Assembly: GCA_023420415.1 (NCBI GenBank) | Contig: JAEZWF010000033.1 | Location: forward strand, 1-64,000 | Direction: 5' to 3' | Origin: Actinomycetes bacterium | GTDB taxonomy: Bacteria > Actinomycetota > Actinomycetes > Actinomycetales > Dermatophilaceae | Length of the DNA: 64,000 bases | In this document: in pieces, positions 40,846 through 51,577 of the stretch | Position numbering within the stretch: the first letter of the stretch is position 1 | Layout: every line of letters starts with the position of its first letter | The notes under the pieces: model-generated | Database searches by the model: none | Told to the model about the DNA's origin: nothing | Seen by the model: the letters and a program-made list of their open reading frames with translations, nothing else | Translations under genes and position numbers: made by a program

Positions 40846-41277
40846 ATGCCCGGCCCGGTGATCGCCTGCCCCCACTGCGGCACCAAGAACCGCCTCCCCC
40901 TCGTCGCGAAGGGGACGCCCCGGTGCGCGCACTGCAAGGAGCCGCTGCCCTGGCTCGTGGACGCGGGGGACGGCGACTTCGACCAGGTCATCGACACCAA
41001 GGCGCTGGTCGTCGTCGACCTGTGGGCGCCGTGGTGCGGGCCGTGCCGGATGATCGCACCGGTGCTCGAGACCCTGAGCGAGGAGCTCGCCGGCAAGGTC
41101 AAGGTCGTCAAGGTCAACGTCGACAACTCGCCGCGAATCGCCATGAAGTACAAGGCACAGAGCATCCCGATGATCCTCGTCATGGACCACGGCGAGGTGG
41201 TCGACACGATCGTGGGCGCACAGCCTGCCCCGGTCCTGCGCAGCCACATCACACAAGCGCTGGAGCGCCGTGGCTGA
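40846..41277 (+). CDS. Zinc-ribbon thioredoxin (TrxC-type)
   Basis: A protein of 143 residues. An N-terminal zinc ribbon with Cys8, Cys11, Cys27 and Cys30 (CPHCGTKNR and CAHC) is followed by a thioredoxin domain with WCGPC at 63-67 and the cis-Pro region IPMILVMDHGEVVD. This domain order defines thioredoxin 2 (TrxC), a cytosolic dithiol reductase linked to oxidative stress. The next gene overlaps it by 8 nt. The start is leaderless according to the upstream -10. Confidence 0.9.
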   Translation: MPGPVIACPHCGTKNRLPLVAKGTPRCAHCKEPLPWLVDAGDGDFDQVIDTKALVVVDLWAPWCGPCRMIAPVLETLSEELAGKVKVVKVNVDNSPRIAMKYKAQSIPMILVMDHGEVVDTIVGAQPAPVLRSHITQALERRG

Positions 41278-42610
41278 GGTGGACGGCGGCGTCGCCGACC
41301 ACCCCGGTCGCGGTCCGCTGCTGGAGGAGCTCCACGCCCGGCCAGCCCCACGCATCCACCCGTCCTCGCTCGTGCTGCACCTTGCGCTCGAGCAGCCGCA
41401 GGCAGCCGCGGTGCGCGACCGCGGCGACGACGTGCGGCAGCTGCGCGCGCTCGTCGGCGGCGACGGGGCGGGCCTGCCGGAGGAACCTCGCCACCACGTG
41501 TTCCAGCGAGGAGCCTGGGAGATCACGTGGGAGAGCCACACCGAGTTCACGTCCTACACGGCCGTGCGGCCGGAGCTGCCTGACCCGTCGAATCCCTTTG
41601 CAGCGCAAGCAGATGACGTCTTTCCGAGCGAGTGGGAGTCGGCTGATGCGGCGGCCCGGATCGCAGCGGTCGCGGTGGCAGTCCTGCCCATGCCGGCGTC
41701 GTCGGAGCAGGTCGTGGAGCAGGTCTCGGCATGGCTCGACCCACGCAGCCTGCTCATCACCCGGGTCCTCGGCGGCACGTGTGTGCTCGCTGGAGACTTC
41801 CGGGCCGACGCTGCCGGGCTGACGCGGTTCGTGCTGTTCGTGCCGCCGGACGTCGGGCCGGGTCGGGTGGGCCGCGCGGTGCAGCGCGTGGCGGAGCTCG
41901 AGACCTACCGGTCGCTGGCCATGCTCGGGTTCGTCGAGAGCCAGCGGCTCGGCGCCCGGCTCACCGCCCTCGACCCGCAGCTCCTCCACCTCGTCTCCCA
42001 GCTCGACGAGCCCGACCGCCCCGCCGAGGAGCTGCTGCACGAGCTGCTGTCGGTGACCGCCGAGCTCGAGGGCCTGGCGATGGCGTACGACTTCCGGTTC
42101 GGCGCCACGGGGGCGTATGCCGCGATCGTCGAGGACCGCTTGACCGGGCTCGCGGAGGAGCGCTTCCTCGGTCGGCAGACGCTGCGCGAGTTCCTCGCCC
42201 GGCGCTACCTACCCGCCATCCGCACGGTGTCGTCGCTGGAGGACCGCCTGGCGCGAATGCTCGAACGCGCCGGGCGCGCCTCAGACCTGTTGCGCACCAA
42301 GGTCGACGTGGAACGAGCCGCCCAGAACCAAGCACTGCTGCACAGCATGGACGCCCGCGCCGAGACCCAGCTCCAGCTGCAGCACACCGTCGAGGGGTTG
42401 TCGGTGGTGGCGATCAGCTACTACGCACTCGGCCTGCTGGGCTACCTGCTGGCCCCGGTCGTCGAGGAGGCCGGCATCTCCAAGGTCTGGCTCATGGCCG
42501 CCCTGACACCAGTGGTGCTGGTCATCGCCTGGCTCGGCATGCGCTGGGTGCGCGCCCGCATCCACCGCGACGTCGCCGCCCACCGCCCAGGCCACCCGCC
42601 CGCGAGATAG
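41270..42610 (+). CDS. DUF3422 membrane protein
   Basis: A protein of 446 residues. The N-terminal region (PGRGPLLEELHARPAPRIHPSSLVLHL, then HHVFQRGAWEITWESHTEFTSYT) matches the DUF3422 family of predicted membrane-anchored proteins. Two membrane helices near the C-terminus (ISYYALGLLGYLLAPVVEEAG and KVWLMAALTPVVLVIAWLGMRW) form an anchor. The GTG start overlaps the thioredoxin stop, suggesting coupled expression. Function is unknown; no catalytic motif was found. Confidence 0.82.
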   Translation: MAEVDGGVADHPGRGPLLEELHARPAPRIHPSSLVLHLALEQPQAAAVRDRGDDVRQLRALVGGDGAGLPEEPRHHVFQRGAWEITWESHTEFTSYTAVRPELPDPSNPFAAQADDVFPSEWESADAAARIAAVAVAVLPMPASSEQVVEQVSAWLDPRSLLITRVLGGTCVLAGDFRADAAGLTRFVLFVPPDVGPGRVGRAVQRVAELETYRSLAMLGFVESQRLGARLTALDPQLLHLVSQLDEPDRPAEELLHELLSVTAELEGLAMAYDFRFGATGAYAAIVEDRLTGLAEERFLGRQTLREFLARRYLPAIRTVSSLEDRLARMLERAGRASDLLRTKVDVERAAQNQALLHSMDARAETQLQLQHTVEGLSVVAISYYALGLLGYLLAPVVEEAGISKVWLMAALTPVVLVIAWLGMRWVRARIHRDVAAHRPGHPPAR

Positions 42611-42797
42611 TCCTCGGCCAGACCAAACGTTCGGTGGCGAGGCGGTCACCCTCCTCGCGTTCGACCAGCGCTTCGACGCATCAGCTCCTCCCCGACCTCC
42701 GTCAGGTCCCGTTCAGTGCGCAAGGGGGAACCGTCGCCCGCGGACCAGCTCGTACCTCGCTGGGCCGCGGACTCCTCCCAAATCCCGCGTGCTGGAT
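42611..42797. other. Intergenic region with a 13-bp copy of the tRNA-Leu 3' end
   Basis: No gene or promoter was seen. At 42716-42728 it holds GTGCGCAAGGGGG, identical to the 3' terminal sequence of the tRNA-Leu at 42846-42858. The rest has no repeats or coding signals. Confidence 0.5.
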
Positions 42798-42845
42798 AAA
42801 ACGAAGGAACCCCGACGGTAAAGCGTGTCGGGGTTCCTTCGTTTT
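42798..42845 (-). terminator. Intrinsic terminator after tRNA-Leu
   Basis: Perfect 19-bp inverted repeat (arms AAAACGAAGGAACCCCGAC at 42798-42816 and 42827-42845, 10-nt loop). Reading on the minus strand it starts right after the tRNA and ends with TTTT. The A-run on the other side makes it usable in both directions, so it may also end the DUF3422 transcript. Confidence 0.92.
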
Positions 42846-42846
42846 G

Positions 42847-42929
42847 TGCGCAAGGGGGGATTTGAACCCCCACGCCCGTAAGGACACTGCCACCTGAAGA
42901 CAGCGCGTCTGCCGTTCCGCCACTTGCGC
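42847..42929 (-). tRNA. tRNA-Leu(CAG)
   Basis: An 83-nt cloverleaf fits on the minus strand: acceptor GCGCAAG with CTTGCGC, D-arm GCG-GAACGGCAGA-CGC, anticodon stem CTGTC with GGCAG and loop TTCAGGT (anticodon CAG, reading CUG), a long variable arm TGTCCTTACGGGCG as required for leucine and T-arm GGGGG-TTCAAAT-CCCCC. The discriminator is A, and the gene is followed by CA rather than CCA. A terminator hairpin follows. Confidence 0.95.
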
Positions 42930-43073
42930 GTGGACCGGGACATTCTGGCGCACCAGCCCGCCGAACTCCAAACCGGCCGGTCCCACCCGCACGGCATGCG
43001 CGGCACTCCCGTCCCCGCCCGTTACGATCGGTGGCCGGACCATTCTGCCTGCCGCACGAGAGGAGTCGCCGCG

Positions 43074-43910
43074 ATGGGGCTGTTCGACCGCGTCGAGAAG
43101 AAGCTCGAGCGCGCCGTCAACGGTGCCTTCGCGCGTGCCTTCAAGTCCGAGGTGCAGCCGGTCGAGATCGCCAGCGCCATCCGCCGCGCCATGGACGACC
43201 GGGCGGCGGTCATGGGCCGCGGCCGCACCATCGTCCCCAACCTGTTCACGGTCGAGCTGTCCGACACCGACTACGACCGGCTCGGCGGCTACGACGAGGA
43301 GCTCGAGGACGAGCTGATCGCCGCCGCGCAGGAGCACGCCGAGTCCCAGCGCTACCAGCCGGGCGGCCCGATCCAGGTCGCCTTCGCCAGCGCCAACGAC
43401 CTCGAGACCGGTGTCTTCCGCCTCCGCACGTCGACCGCCAGGCGCCCGGGCGCCACCCCCAACCGCCAGAGCGAGGGCGGGTATGCCGCGGCCGCGGCGC
43501 CGGCGCCGCAGGCACCGCCGGTGACCACGCGGCATACCGACGACGACGGGTTGGAGGCGACCCAGGCGCAACAGCCGGTCGCACCGCCCAAGCCGCCCCG
43601 GCGGGTCAACCCGGCCGACCGGCCGTGGCTCGACGTCGACGGCGAGCGCTACCCGCTCATGGGCGCCATCACCGTCCTGGGCCGCGACGACAGCGCCGAC
43701 ATCATCCTCGACGACCCGGGAATCTCCAGGCGGCACAGCGAAATTCGCGTGACCAACGACGGGCCGCACCTCGTCGCCAGCATCCGCGACCTGGGGTCGA
43801 CCAACGGCACGTTCCTCAACAGCGAGCGCATCAGCTCGGGCCGCCTGTCCGACGGGGACCGGATCACGGTGGGCCGCACCTCTGTCACCTACCGCGCCGG
43901 TCGGCGGTGA
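43074..43910 (+). CDS. fhaA: FhaA, DUF3662 and FHA-domain protein
   Basis: A protein of 278 residues. The N-terminal DUF3662 domain (MGLFDRVEKKLERAVNGAFARAFKSEVQPVEIASAIRRAMDD) is typical of FhaA. A linker rich in Ala/Pro separates it from a C-terminal FHA domain (GAITVLGRDDSADIILDDPGISRRHSEIRVTNDGP, then RDLGSTNGTFLN) that binds phosphothreonine. In Mycobacterium FhaA is a substrate and interactor of PknB at the cell wall. The linker contains two copies of the iterated motif in opposite orientation. Good GAGAGGAG site. TACGAT at 43023-43028 could be the -10 of the operon. Confidence 0.92.
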   Translation: MGLFDRVEKKLERAVNGAFARAFKSEVQPVEIASAIRRAMDDRAAVMGRGRTIVPNLFTVELSDTDYDRLGGYDEELEDELIAAAQEHAESQRYQPGGPIQVAFASANDLETGVFRLRTSTARRPGATPNRQSEGGYAAAAAPAPQAPPVTTRHTDDDGLEATQAQQPVAPPKPPRRVNPADRPWLDVDGERYPLMGAITVLGRDDSADIILDDPGISRRHSEIRVTNDGPHLVASIRDLGSTNGTFLNSERISSGRLSDGDRITVGRTSVTYRAGRR

Positions 43911-43919
43911 TGTCCCCAC

Positions 43920-44444
43920 ATGAGTGAACTCACCCTCACGATCATCCGGCTCGGGCTGCTCGCGCTCCTGTGGATCTTCGTCTTCAGCGTCGTCGGCGTG
44001 CTGCGCGGCGACATCTACGGCACCCGGGTGGTTTCCCGGTCGTCGCGCCAGTCGCGCCGCGCGGCCGAGCGCCCGCAGGCCGCCCCCGCCAGTGGCGGAC
44101 GCAGCGAGCGCAGTGGCCGTGGTGACCGCGGTGGTCGGCGCTCCGGCGGCAACGCGCCCCGGTCGCTGCTCGTCACGCAGGGCTCACTGACCGGCACCGC
44201 CCTGCCCCTGCGCGAGTCCGGCACCGTCATCGGTCGCAACCCCGAGTCGGCGCTCGTCCTCGACGACGACTTCGCCAGCGGCCGCCACGCGCGGATCTTC
44301 GTGCGCGACGGCAGTTGGTACGTCGAGGACCTCGGCTCCACCAACGGCACCTGGCTGGGCAACGACCGGCTCACCGAACCGACCCCCGTCCAGGCGGGCA
44401 GCACGCTGCGGATCGGCAAGACCGTCATCGAGCTGCGGCGGTAG
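43920..44444 (+). CDS. fhaB: FhaB-like FHA-domain membrane protein
   Basis: A protein of 174 residues. An N-terminal membrane helix (LTIIRLGLLALLWIFVFSVVGVL) is followed by a basic disordered stretch (about 40-80) and a FHA domain (GTVIGRNPESALVLDDDFASGRHARIFVRDG, then DLGSTNGTWLGNDRL). FhaB/FipA proteins recruit phosphorylated partners to the division site in Mycobacterium. It is 9 nt downstream of fhaA and 13 nt upstream of pstP, all in one operon. Confidence 0.9.
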   Translation: MSELTLTIIRLGLLALLWIFVFSVVGVLRGDIYGTRVVSRSSRQSRRAAERPQAAPASGGRSERSGRGDRGGRRSGGNAPRSLLVTQGSLTGTALPLRESGTVIGRNPESALVLDDDFASGRHARIFVRDGSWYVEDLGSTNGTWLGNDRLTEPTPVQAGSTLRIGKTVIELRR

Positions 44445-44457
44445 GCGACCTACGACG

Positions 44458-45840
44458 ATGGCCTTCGCGTTCAACTACGCCGCGCGATCCGACGTGGGCA
44501 TGGTCCGCTCGGAGAACCAGGACTCCGGGTATGCCGGCCCGCGCCTGCTCGCGATGGCCGACGGCATGGGTGGGCACGCCGGCGGCGACATCGCGTCGTC
44601 GGTGGTGATCGGCTCCCTCGTCGACCTCGACGACGAGGCCCCGGGCAGCTCCGAAGCGAGTCGCGCTCTGCTGCAACGGATTTCGTCGGCCAACCACGAG
44701 CTGTCCGACATGGTCAAGCAGGACCCGTCGCTGCACGGCATGGGCACCACGCTGATCGCGATCCTGCGCGCGCAGAACAAGCTCGTCGTCGCCCACATCG
44801 GTGACTCCCGGGCGTTCCTGGTCCGCGACGGCGAGGTCAGCCAGATCACCAAGGACCACTCGTTCGTGCAGAGCCTTGTCGACGAGGGGCGCATCACCCC
44901 CGACGAGGCGATCGGCCACCCGCAGCGTTCGCTCGTGACCCGGGTCCTCACCGGTGCGCCCGAGGACGAGCCCGACATCACCGTGCGCGAGGCCCGCGAC
45001 GGCGACCGCTACCTCATCGCCTCCGACGGCCTCACCGACTACGTCGCCGCCGACACGGTCGCCGAGGTGCTCACCGCCGGTGAGGCCCCGGGCCCGACCG
45101 CCGACCGGCTGGTGCAGCTCGCCCTCAAGGCCGGCGCCCCCGACAACGTCACCATCGTCATCGGTGACGTGATCGACGCGACCCGCGCCGAGAAGGCCAC
45201 CACCCAGCCGCAGGTCGTCGGCGCCGCCGCCGTCCGCACGCGACGCGGCACCCGACCGATCCCCGTGACCCCGGCCGAGAAGGCCGCGGCCCTCACCCGG
45301 GAGGCCACGGGCTCCGACAACGACGACGAGGACGACACCGAGGAGGTCCGCCTCGCCGAGGACGGTCCCGCCGGGCCCGGCCGCTGGCTGCGGCGCATCG
45401 CGGTGCTCGTCGTCGCCCTCGTCGTCATCGGCGGTGGGTCGTATGCCGCGTGGACGTGGACGCAGCGGCAGTGGTTCGTCGGCGAGGACAACGGCACCGT
45501 GGCGATCTTCCAGGGGGTCTCGCAGGACCTCGGGCCGGTCAAGCTGTCGCACGTCGAGGAGAGCTCGAGCGTCCGCGTGGCCGACCTGCCCGACTTCTAC
45601 CGCACCCGTGTGCAGGGCACCGTCGCCGCCGACACCCTCGACGACGCCCGCACGGTCGTGGAGCAGCTGCGTTCGGAGGCCTCGCGCTGCGCGGTCGCGC
45701 GCGCACTCGGCGAACCCTGCGCCACCGGTCCGGGTTCCACCCCGTCCCCGACGACGACCACGAGCACGCCGTCCACGACGACCTCGACGACCGTCCCCAG
45801 CCCGACCAGCCCGACCAGTTCCCCCAGCGGCACGCGATGA
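44458..45840 (+). CDS. pstP: PstP-type PP2C Ser/Thr phosphatase
   Basis: A protein of 460 residues. The PP2C domain (about 1-235) has RSENQDSG, MADGMGGHAGGDIASS, GTTLIAILRAQNKLVVAHIGDSRAFLVRDG and ASDGLTDYV, which carry the metal-binding Asp residues. A linker, one membrane helix (IAVLVVALVVIGGGSYAAWTW) and an external domain ending in a Thr/Pro/Ser tail follow. It dephosphorylates PknB and its substrates. In this frame the iterated motif encodes the YAA of the membrane helix. The end lies 7 nt before rodA. Confidence 0.93.
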   Translation: MAFAFNYAARSDVGMVRSENQDSGYAGPRLLAMADGMGGHAGGDIASSVVIGSLVDLDDEAPGSSEASRALLQRISSANHELSDMVKQDPSLHGMGTTLIAILRAQNKLVVAHIGDSRAFLVRDGEVSQITKDHSFVQSLVDEGRITPDEAIGHPQRSLVTRVLTGAPEDEPDITVREARDGDRYLIASDGLTDYVAADTVAEVLTAGEAPGPTADRLVQLALKAGAPDNVTIVIGDVIDATRAEKATTQPQVVGAAAVRTRRGTRPIPVTPAEKAAALTREATGSDNDDEDDTEEVRLAEDGPAGPGRWLRRIAVLVVALVVIGGGSYAAWTWTQRQWFVGEDNGTVAIFQGVSQDLGPVKLSHVEESSSVRVADLPDFYRTRVQGTVAADTLDDARTVVEQLRSEASRCAVARALGEPCATGPGSTPSPTTTTSTPSTTTSTTVPSPTSPTSSPSGTR

Positions 45841-45847
45841 ACCCGTC

Positions 45848-47233
45848 ATGAGCACCGTCTCCAGCCACCCGCCCCGCACCCGCCGCAACGTCGAGCTGGT
45901 GCTGCTGCTGCTCGCGGTCGGCATCGTCGTGCTGGCCTACGTCAACGTGTCGCTGGCCGTGAACAACGAGGTGCCCGCAGGGCTCACGACGCAGGTCATC
46001 GGTCTGCTGGTCCTGGCCGTCGGCTTCCACCTGGTGCTGCGGTTCAAGGCGTCCTACGCCGACCCCGTGATGCTGCCGATCGCGACGCTGCTCAACGGGC
46101 TGGGGCTGGTGATGATCCACCGCCTCGACCTCGCGGCCGGTCGCAGCATCGGCGAGGCCCAGGGCACGCGGCAGCTCATGTGGAGCGCCCTGTCCGTGGT
46201 GATCGCGGCGGGCGTGCTGTGGTTCCTGCGCGACCACCGGGTCCTGCGCCGCTACACCTTCACCGCCGGTGCGGTCGCCTTCGTCCTGCTGCTGCTGCCG
46301 CTGCTGCCCGGCATCGGCCGCTCCGTCTACGGGTCGCGCATCTGGATCGGGTTGGGGCCGTTCACCTTCCAGCCCGGCGAGATCGCCAAGATCGTGCTGG
46401 CCGTGTTCTTCGCCGGCTACCTCGTGCAGACCCGCGACGCGCTCAGCCTCGCCGGGCGCAAGGTGCTGGGGTTCACGTTCCCGCGGGCTCGCGACCTCGG
46501 CCCCATCCTCGTCGCGTGGATCCTCAGCCTCGGCATCCTCGTCTTCGAGACCGACCTCGGGTCCTCGCTGCTTCTCTTCGGCCTGTTCGTCGTGATGCTC
46601 TACGTCGCCACCGAGCGCATCTCGTGGATCGCGATCGGCTTGGCGCTCTTCAGTGCCGGCGCCTACGTCGCCTACCTCATCTTCGGCCACGTGCAGACCC
46701 GCGTGAACCTGTGGCTCGACCCGTTCTCACCGGACTCCCTCGCCGTCTCCGACCAGCTGGCCAAGGGCCTCATGGGGATGGCGGCCGGTGGCCTGCTCGG
46801 CACCGGGCTCGGACGCGGACGTCCCTACCTCACGCCGTTCGCCGAGTCCGACTACATCATCCCCAGCTTCGGTGAGGAGCTCGGGCTGGTGGGGCTGTTC
46901 GCGATCCTCATGCTCTACGTCCTGCTGGTCGAGCGTGGCCTGCGCACCTCCCTGGGTGTCCGTGACGGGTTCGGCAAGCTGCTGGCGGCCGGGCTGGCGT
47001 TCTCGGTCGCGCTGCAGTGCTTCGTCGTCGTCGGGGGCGTCACGCGCGTCATCCCGCTCACCGGCCTGACGATGCCCTTCCTGTCGGCCGGTGGCTCGTC
47101 GCTGCTGGCCAACTGGTCGCTCGTCGCGCTCCTGCTGCGCATCAGCGACCAGGCCCGTCGACCCGTCGCCGAGCTCGTGACCGGTCCCAACGCGACCAGT
47201 GACGCGCCCACCGAGGTCGTGGCGGTCCGATGA
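45848..47233 (+). CDS. rodA: RodA/FtsW-family SEDS glycosyltransferase
   Basis: A protein of 461 residues with about 10-12 membrane segments. GSRIWIGLGPFTFQPGEIAKIVLAVFFAGYL and GLTMPFLSAGGSSLLANW are family hallmarks of SEDS proteins, which polymerise lipid II into glycan strands with a class B PBP. The neighbours pbpA, pstP and pknB argue for the RodA elongation role. ATG at 45848 is the first in-frame methionine after the pstP stop. The stop overlaps pbpA by 4 nt. Confidence 0.92.
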   Translation: MSTVSSHPPRTRRNVELVLLLLAVGIVVLAYVNVSLAVNNEVPAGLTTQVIGLLVLAVGFHLVLRFKASYADPVMLPIATLLNGLGLVMIHRLDLAAGRSIGEAQGTRQLMWSALSVVIAAGVLWFLRDHRVLRRYTFTAGAVAFVLLLLPLLPGIGRSVYGSRIWIGLGPFTFQPGEIAKIVLAVFFAGYLVQTRDALSLAGRKVLGFTFPRARDLGPILVAWILSLGILVFETDLGSSLLLFGLFVVMLYVATERISWIAIGLALFSAGAYVAYLIFGHVQTRVNLWLDPFSPDSLAVSDQLAKGLMGMAAGGLLGTGLGRGRPYLTPFAESDYIIPSFGEELGLVGLFAILMLYVLLVERGLRTSLGVRDGFGKLLAAGLAFSVALQCFVVVGGVTRVIPLTGLTMPFLSAGGSSLLANWSLVALLLRISDQARRPVAELVTGPNATSDAPTEVVAVR

Positions 47234-48687
47234 ACGCCCCCATCCGCCGCATCTCCACCCTGGTCGCGCTGCTGTTCGCCGCCCTGCTGCTGTCCTCGAC
47301 GTGGATCCAGTTCGTCCAGGCCAAGGAGCTGCAGGAGCGCCCCGACAACCGCCGCACCCTGCTGGCCAACTACGCGCGCGAACGCGGCCAGATCCTCGTC
47401 GGCGGCAACCCGATCGCCCGCTCCGTGCCGTCCGACGACGAGCTGAAGTGGTTGCGCACCTACCCGGGCAAGGACCTCTACTCCCACATCACGGGCTACT
47501 ACTCGTTCACCTACGGTGCGGGCGGCGGCATCGAGGGCGCCGAGGACGCGCTGCTGTCCGGCTCGTCCGACAAGCTGTTCTACCGGCGGGTGACCGACAT
47601 CCTCACCGGCAAGGAGCAGTCCGGCGCCAGCCTCGAGCTCACCATCAACGCCAAGGCCCAGGCGGCCGCCGACAAGGCCCTGGGCAACCAGCCCGGCGCC
47701 GTCGTCGCCCTCGACCCCAAGACCGGTGCCATCCTCGCGATGGTCAGCCACCCGGCATACGACCCCTCCGTCCTCAGCAGCCACGACACCGCCAAGGTGC
47801 AGGCGGCCTGGAAGGAGCTCAACGCCGACAAGAGCCGGCCCATGGTCAACCGGGCCATCGCCGGCAACCTCTACCCGCCGGGGTCGACGTTCAAGGTCGT
47901 CACCGCTGCCGCGGCGCTGGAGTCCGGGAAGTTCACCGAGGAGAGCTCGATCCCCGGCCCCGCCACGCTCGACCTGCCGCTCACGACGGCCAACCTGCCC
48001 AACGACTTCCCCGGAGCGTGCGGCCCGAACAACCGCGTCACGCTCACCCGAGCGCTCGAGATCTCGTGCAACACGGCATTCGGGTGGCTCGGCATGGAGC
48101 TCGGAGCTGACGAGTTCCGTTCGCAGGCAGCGAAGTTCGGCATCGGCGATCGGCTGTCCGTGCCCATGACCGTCACCCCCAGCAGTGTGCCGGCCGAGCT
48201 CAACGAGCCACAGCTGGCGCAGTCGGCGATCGGCCAGTACGACGTGCGGACCACTCCGCTGCAGGTCGCGATGATCTCGGCCGCCGTCGCCAACAACGGC
48301 ATCGTCATGAAGCCCTACCTCGTCGACAAGGTCACCTCCTCCGACCTCGAGACGATCGACCAGGCCAAGCCGGAGCAGATGTCGCAGGCCGTCTCGGCCG
48401 ACACCGCGGGCGCCCTGACGCGGATGATGCAGAAGGTCGTCGAGAGCGGCACCGGGACCGCGGCGCAGATCAACGGGGTCGACGTGGCCGGCAAGACCGG
48501 CACCGCGCAGCAGGGCCCCGGCCAGCCGCCCCACGCCTGGTTCACCGGGTTCGCCCCGGCCGACGACGCCAAGGTCGCCGTGGCCGTCGTGGTCGAGGAC
48601 GGTGGCACCGCCGGCAACGAGGCGGCTGGTGGCCGGGTCGCTGCGCCCATCGCCAAGTCCGTCATGGAGGCGGTGCTGGGCCGATGA
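47230..48687 (+). CDS. pbpA: Class B penicillin-binding protein PbpA
   Basis: A protein of 485 residues. An N-terminal membrane anchor (TLVALLFAALLLSSTWIQF) is followed by a short dimerisation region and a transpeptidase domain with PPGSTFK (active-site Ser219), SCN at 279-281 and KTGT at 422-425. It cross-links peptidoglycan and partners the SEDS enzyme encoded just upstream, with which its start overlaps by 4 nt. The short N-terminal domain matches the mycobacterial PbpA subgroup. Confidence 0.93.
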   Translation: MNAPIRRISTLVALLFAALLLSSTWIQFVQAKELQERPDNRRTLLANYARERGQILVGGNPIARSVPSDDELKWLRTYPGKDLYSHITGYYSFTYGAGGGIEGAEDALLSGSSDKLFYRRVTDILTGKEQSGASLELTINAKAQAAADKALGNQPGAVVALDPKTGAILAMVSHPAYDPSVLSSHDTAKVQAAWKELNADKSRPMVNRAIAGNLYPPGSTFKVVTAAAALESGKFTEESSIPGPATLDLPLTTANLPNDFPGACGPNNRVTLTRALEISCNTAFGWLGMELGADEFRSQAAKFGIGDRLSVPMTVTPSSVPAELNEPQLAQSAIGQYDVRTTPLQVAMISAAVANNGIVMKPYLVDKVTSSDLETIDQAKPEQMSQAVSADTAGALTRMMQKVVESGTGTAAQINGVDVAGKTGTAQQGPGQPPHAWFTGFAPADDAKVAVAVVVEDGGTAGNEAAGGRVAAPIAKSVMEAVLGR

Positions 48688-48745
48688 CGTTCGGGGACAA
48701 CAGCAGGACGAAGCAGGGACGGTCACAGATGCGCAGGGGCATTCG

Positions 48746-50623
<1,878 letters not shown>

Positions 50624-50632
50624 CGTCCCGCC

Positions 50633-50703
50633 GCAAAACGGGGGTTGCGTGCGTGAAACGGGGCTCACTGACACCCGTTTCGTGTCAGCAACCCCCGTTT
50701 TGC
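50633..50703. terminator. Nested bidirectional terminator after pknB
   Basis: A 16-bp outer inverted repeat (GCAAAACGGGGGTTGC at 50633-50648 with 50688-50703) encloses a second 8-bp repeat (GAAACGGG with CCCGTTTC at 50655-50681). It sits between the convergent pknB and amidotransferase genes, so it can end both transcripts. The inner arm resembles the outer one, suggesting an internal duplication. Confidence 0.85.
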
Positions 50704-50733
50704 GAGGGGTGACGCCGCAGCCGGGGCGACCGC

Positions 50734-51393
50734 TCAGCTCCCGGCGGCGACCGCTCGCGCGACACCCTCGGCGTCACGCACGAGGGGACTCAGCCCGGCC
50801 GAGCGCTGCACCGCATCGGTGAGGCCGCACAGCTCGAGCCAGTTGGCGAGGATGCGGTGGCCGCCGTGGGTGAGGACGCTCTCGGGGTGGAACTGCACGC
50901 CGTGCAGCGGCAGGTCGCGGTGGCGGGCGGCCATGACGACACCGGACTCGGTGTGCCCCGTCGGGACCAGCTCGTCCGGCACGGTCGACGGCTCGATGGT
51001 GAGGGAGTGGTAGCGGGTCGCGGTGAACGGCGACGGCAGCCCGGTCAGCACGCCGGTGCCGTCGTGGACCACCTGCGAGGTCTTGCCGTGCAACAGCTCC
51101 GGCGCCCGCCCGACGGTGGCGCCGCAGACGACGCCGAGCGCCTGGTGCCCGAGACAGACCCCGAGCATCGGCTGCGAGCGCTCGGCACACGCCTCGATCA
51201 TGGCCATCGACACCCCGGCCTCCTCCGGCGTGCCCGGGCCGGGCGAGACCAGCACCCCGTCGAAGTCGGCACCATCGGCGGCACTGACCGCGTCGTTGCG
51301 CACGACCTCGCACTCGGCACCCAGCTGCTGCAGGTAGCCCACGATCGTGAAGACGAACGAGTCGTAGTTGTCGACGACCAGGACCCGCGTCAC
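50734..51393 (-). CDS. Anthranilate/aminodeoxychorismate synthase glutamine amidotransferase component
   Basis: A protein of 219 residues. A class I glutamine amidotransferase: GVCLGHQALGVV holds the nucleophile Cys and GVQFHPESVLTHGG the His-Glu pair. The start VTRVLVVDNYDSFVFTIVGYLQQLGAECEV is that of TrpG/PabA proteins, which release ammonia for anthranilate or aminodeoxychorismate synthesis. A large partner subunit is not nearby, and in this near-origin cluster the protein is probably PabA-like for folate. GTG start. Overlaps the small membrane gene by 4 nt. Confidence 0.9.
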   Translation of the reverse strand: MTRVLVVDNYDSFVFTIVGYLQQLGAECEVVRNDAVSAADGADFDGVLVSPGPGTPEEAGVSMAMIEACAERSQPMLGVCLGHQALGVVCGATVGRAPELLHGKTSQVVHDGTGVLTGLPSPFTATRYHSLTIEPSTVPDELVPTGHTESGVVMAARHRDLPLHGVQFHPESVLTHGGHRILANWLELCGLTDAVQRSAGLSPLVRDAEGVARAVAAGS

Positions 51394-51575
51394 CGCGCAC
51401 CTGCGCCCGCGCTCGAGGTGTCGACCGTGTTGTCGTTGAACGGCATGTACGGCGCCACCTCGGGGAACACCCACAGGAACAGCACCGCCACGACCGCCGC
51501 CACCAGCACCAGCGCGATCAGCACGCGCACGACGAGGGGACCGGGCAGCGCCCGCCAGATCGCGGCATACAGCAT
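51390..51575 (-). CDS. Small single-helix membrane protein
   Basis: A protein of 61 residues with one membrane segment (LVVRVLIALVLVAAVVAVLFLWVFPEV) followed by APYMPFNDNTVDTSS. Small proteins ending like this lie between class E sortase and trpG/pabA genes in several actinobacteria, as I recall. Its position, coupled to both neighbours, suggests a role in the same envelope process. ATG at 51575 follows the sortase stop directly. The iterated motif overlaps its start. Confidence 0.75.
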   Translation of the reverse strand: MLYAAIWRALPGPLVVRVLIALVLVAAVVAVLFLWVFPEVAPYMPFNDNTVDTSSAGAGAR

Positions 51576-51577
51576 CG

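Noticed and set aside
42702..43919. 405-codon open frame on the minus strand across fhaA
   Set aside because: It covers fhaA and the tRNA antisense. The composition is Arg/Val/Gly-rich with no domain, while the plus strand has FHA motifs.
50624..50733. Riboswitch or attenuator before the amidotransferase gene
   Set aside because: The structure lies at the 3' end of both convergent genes, not in a leader.
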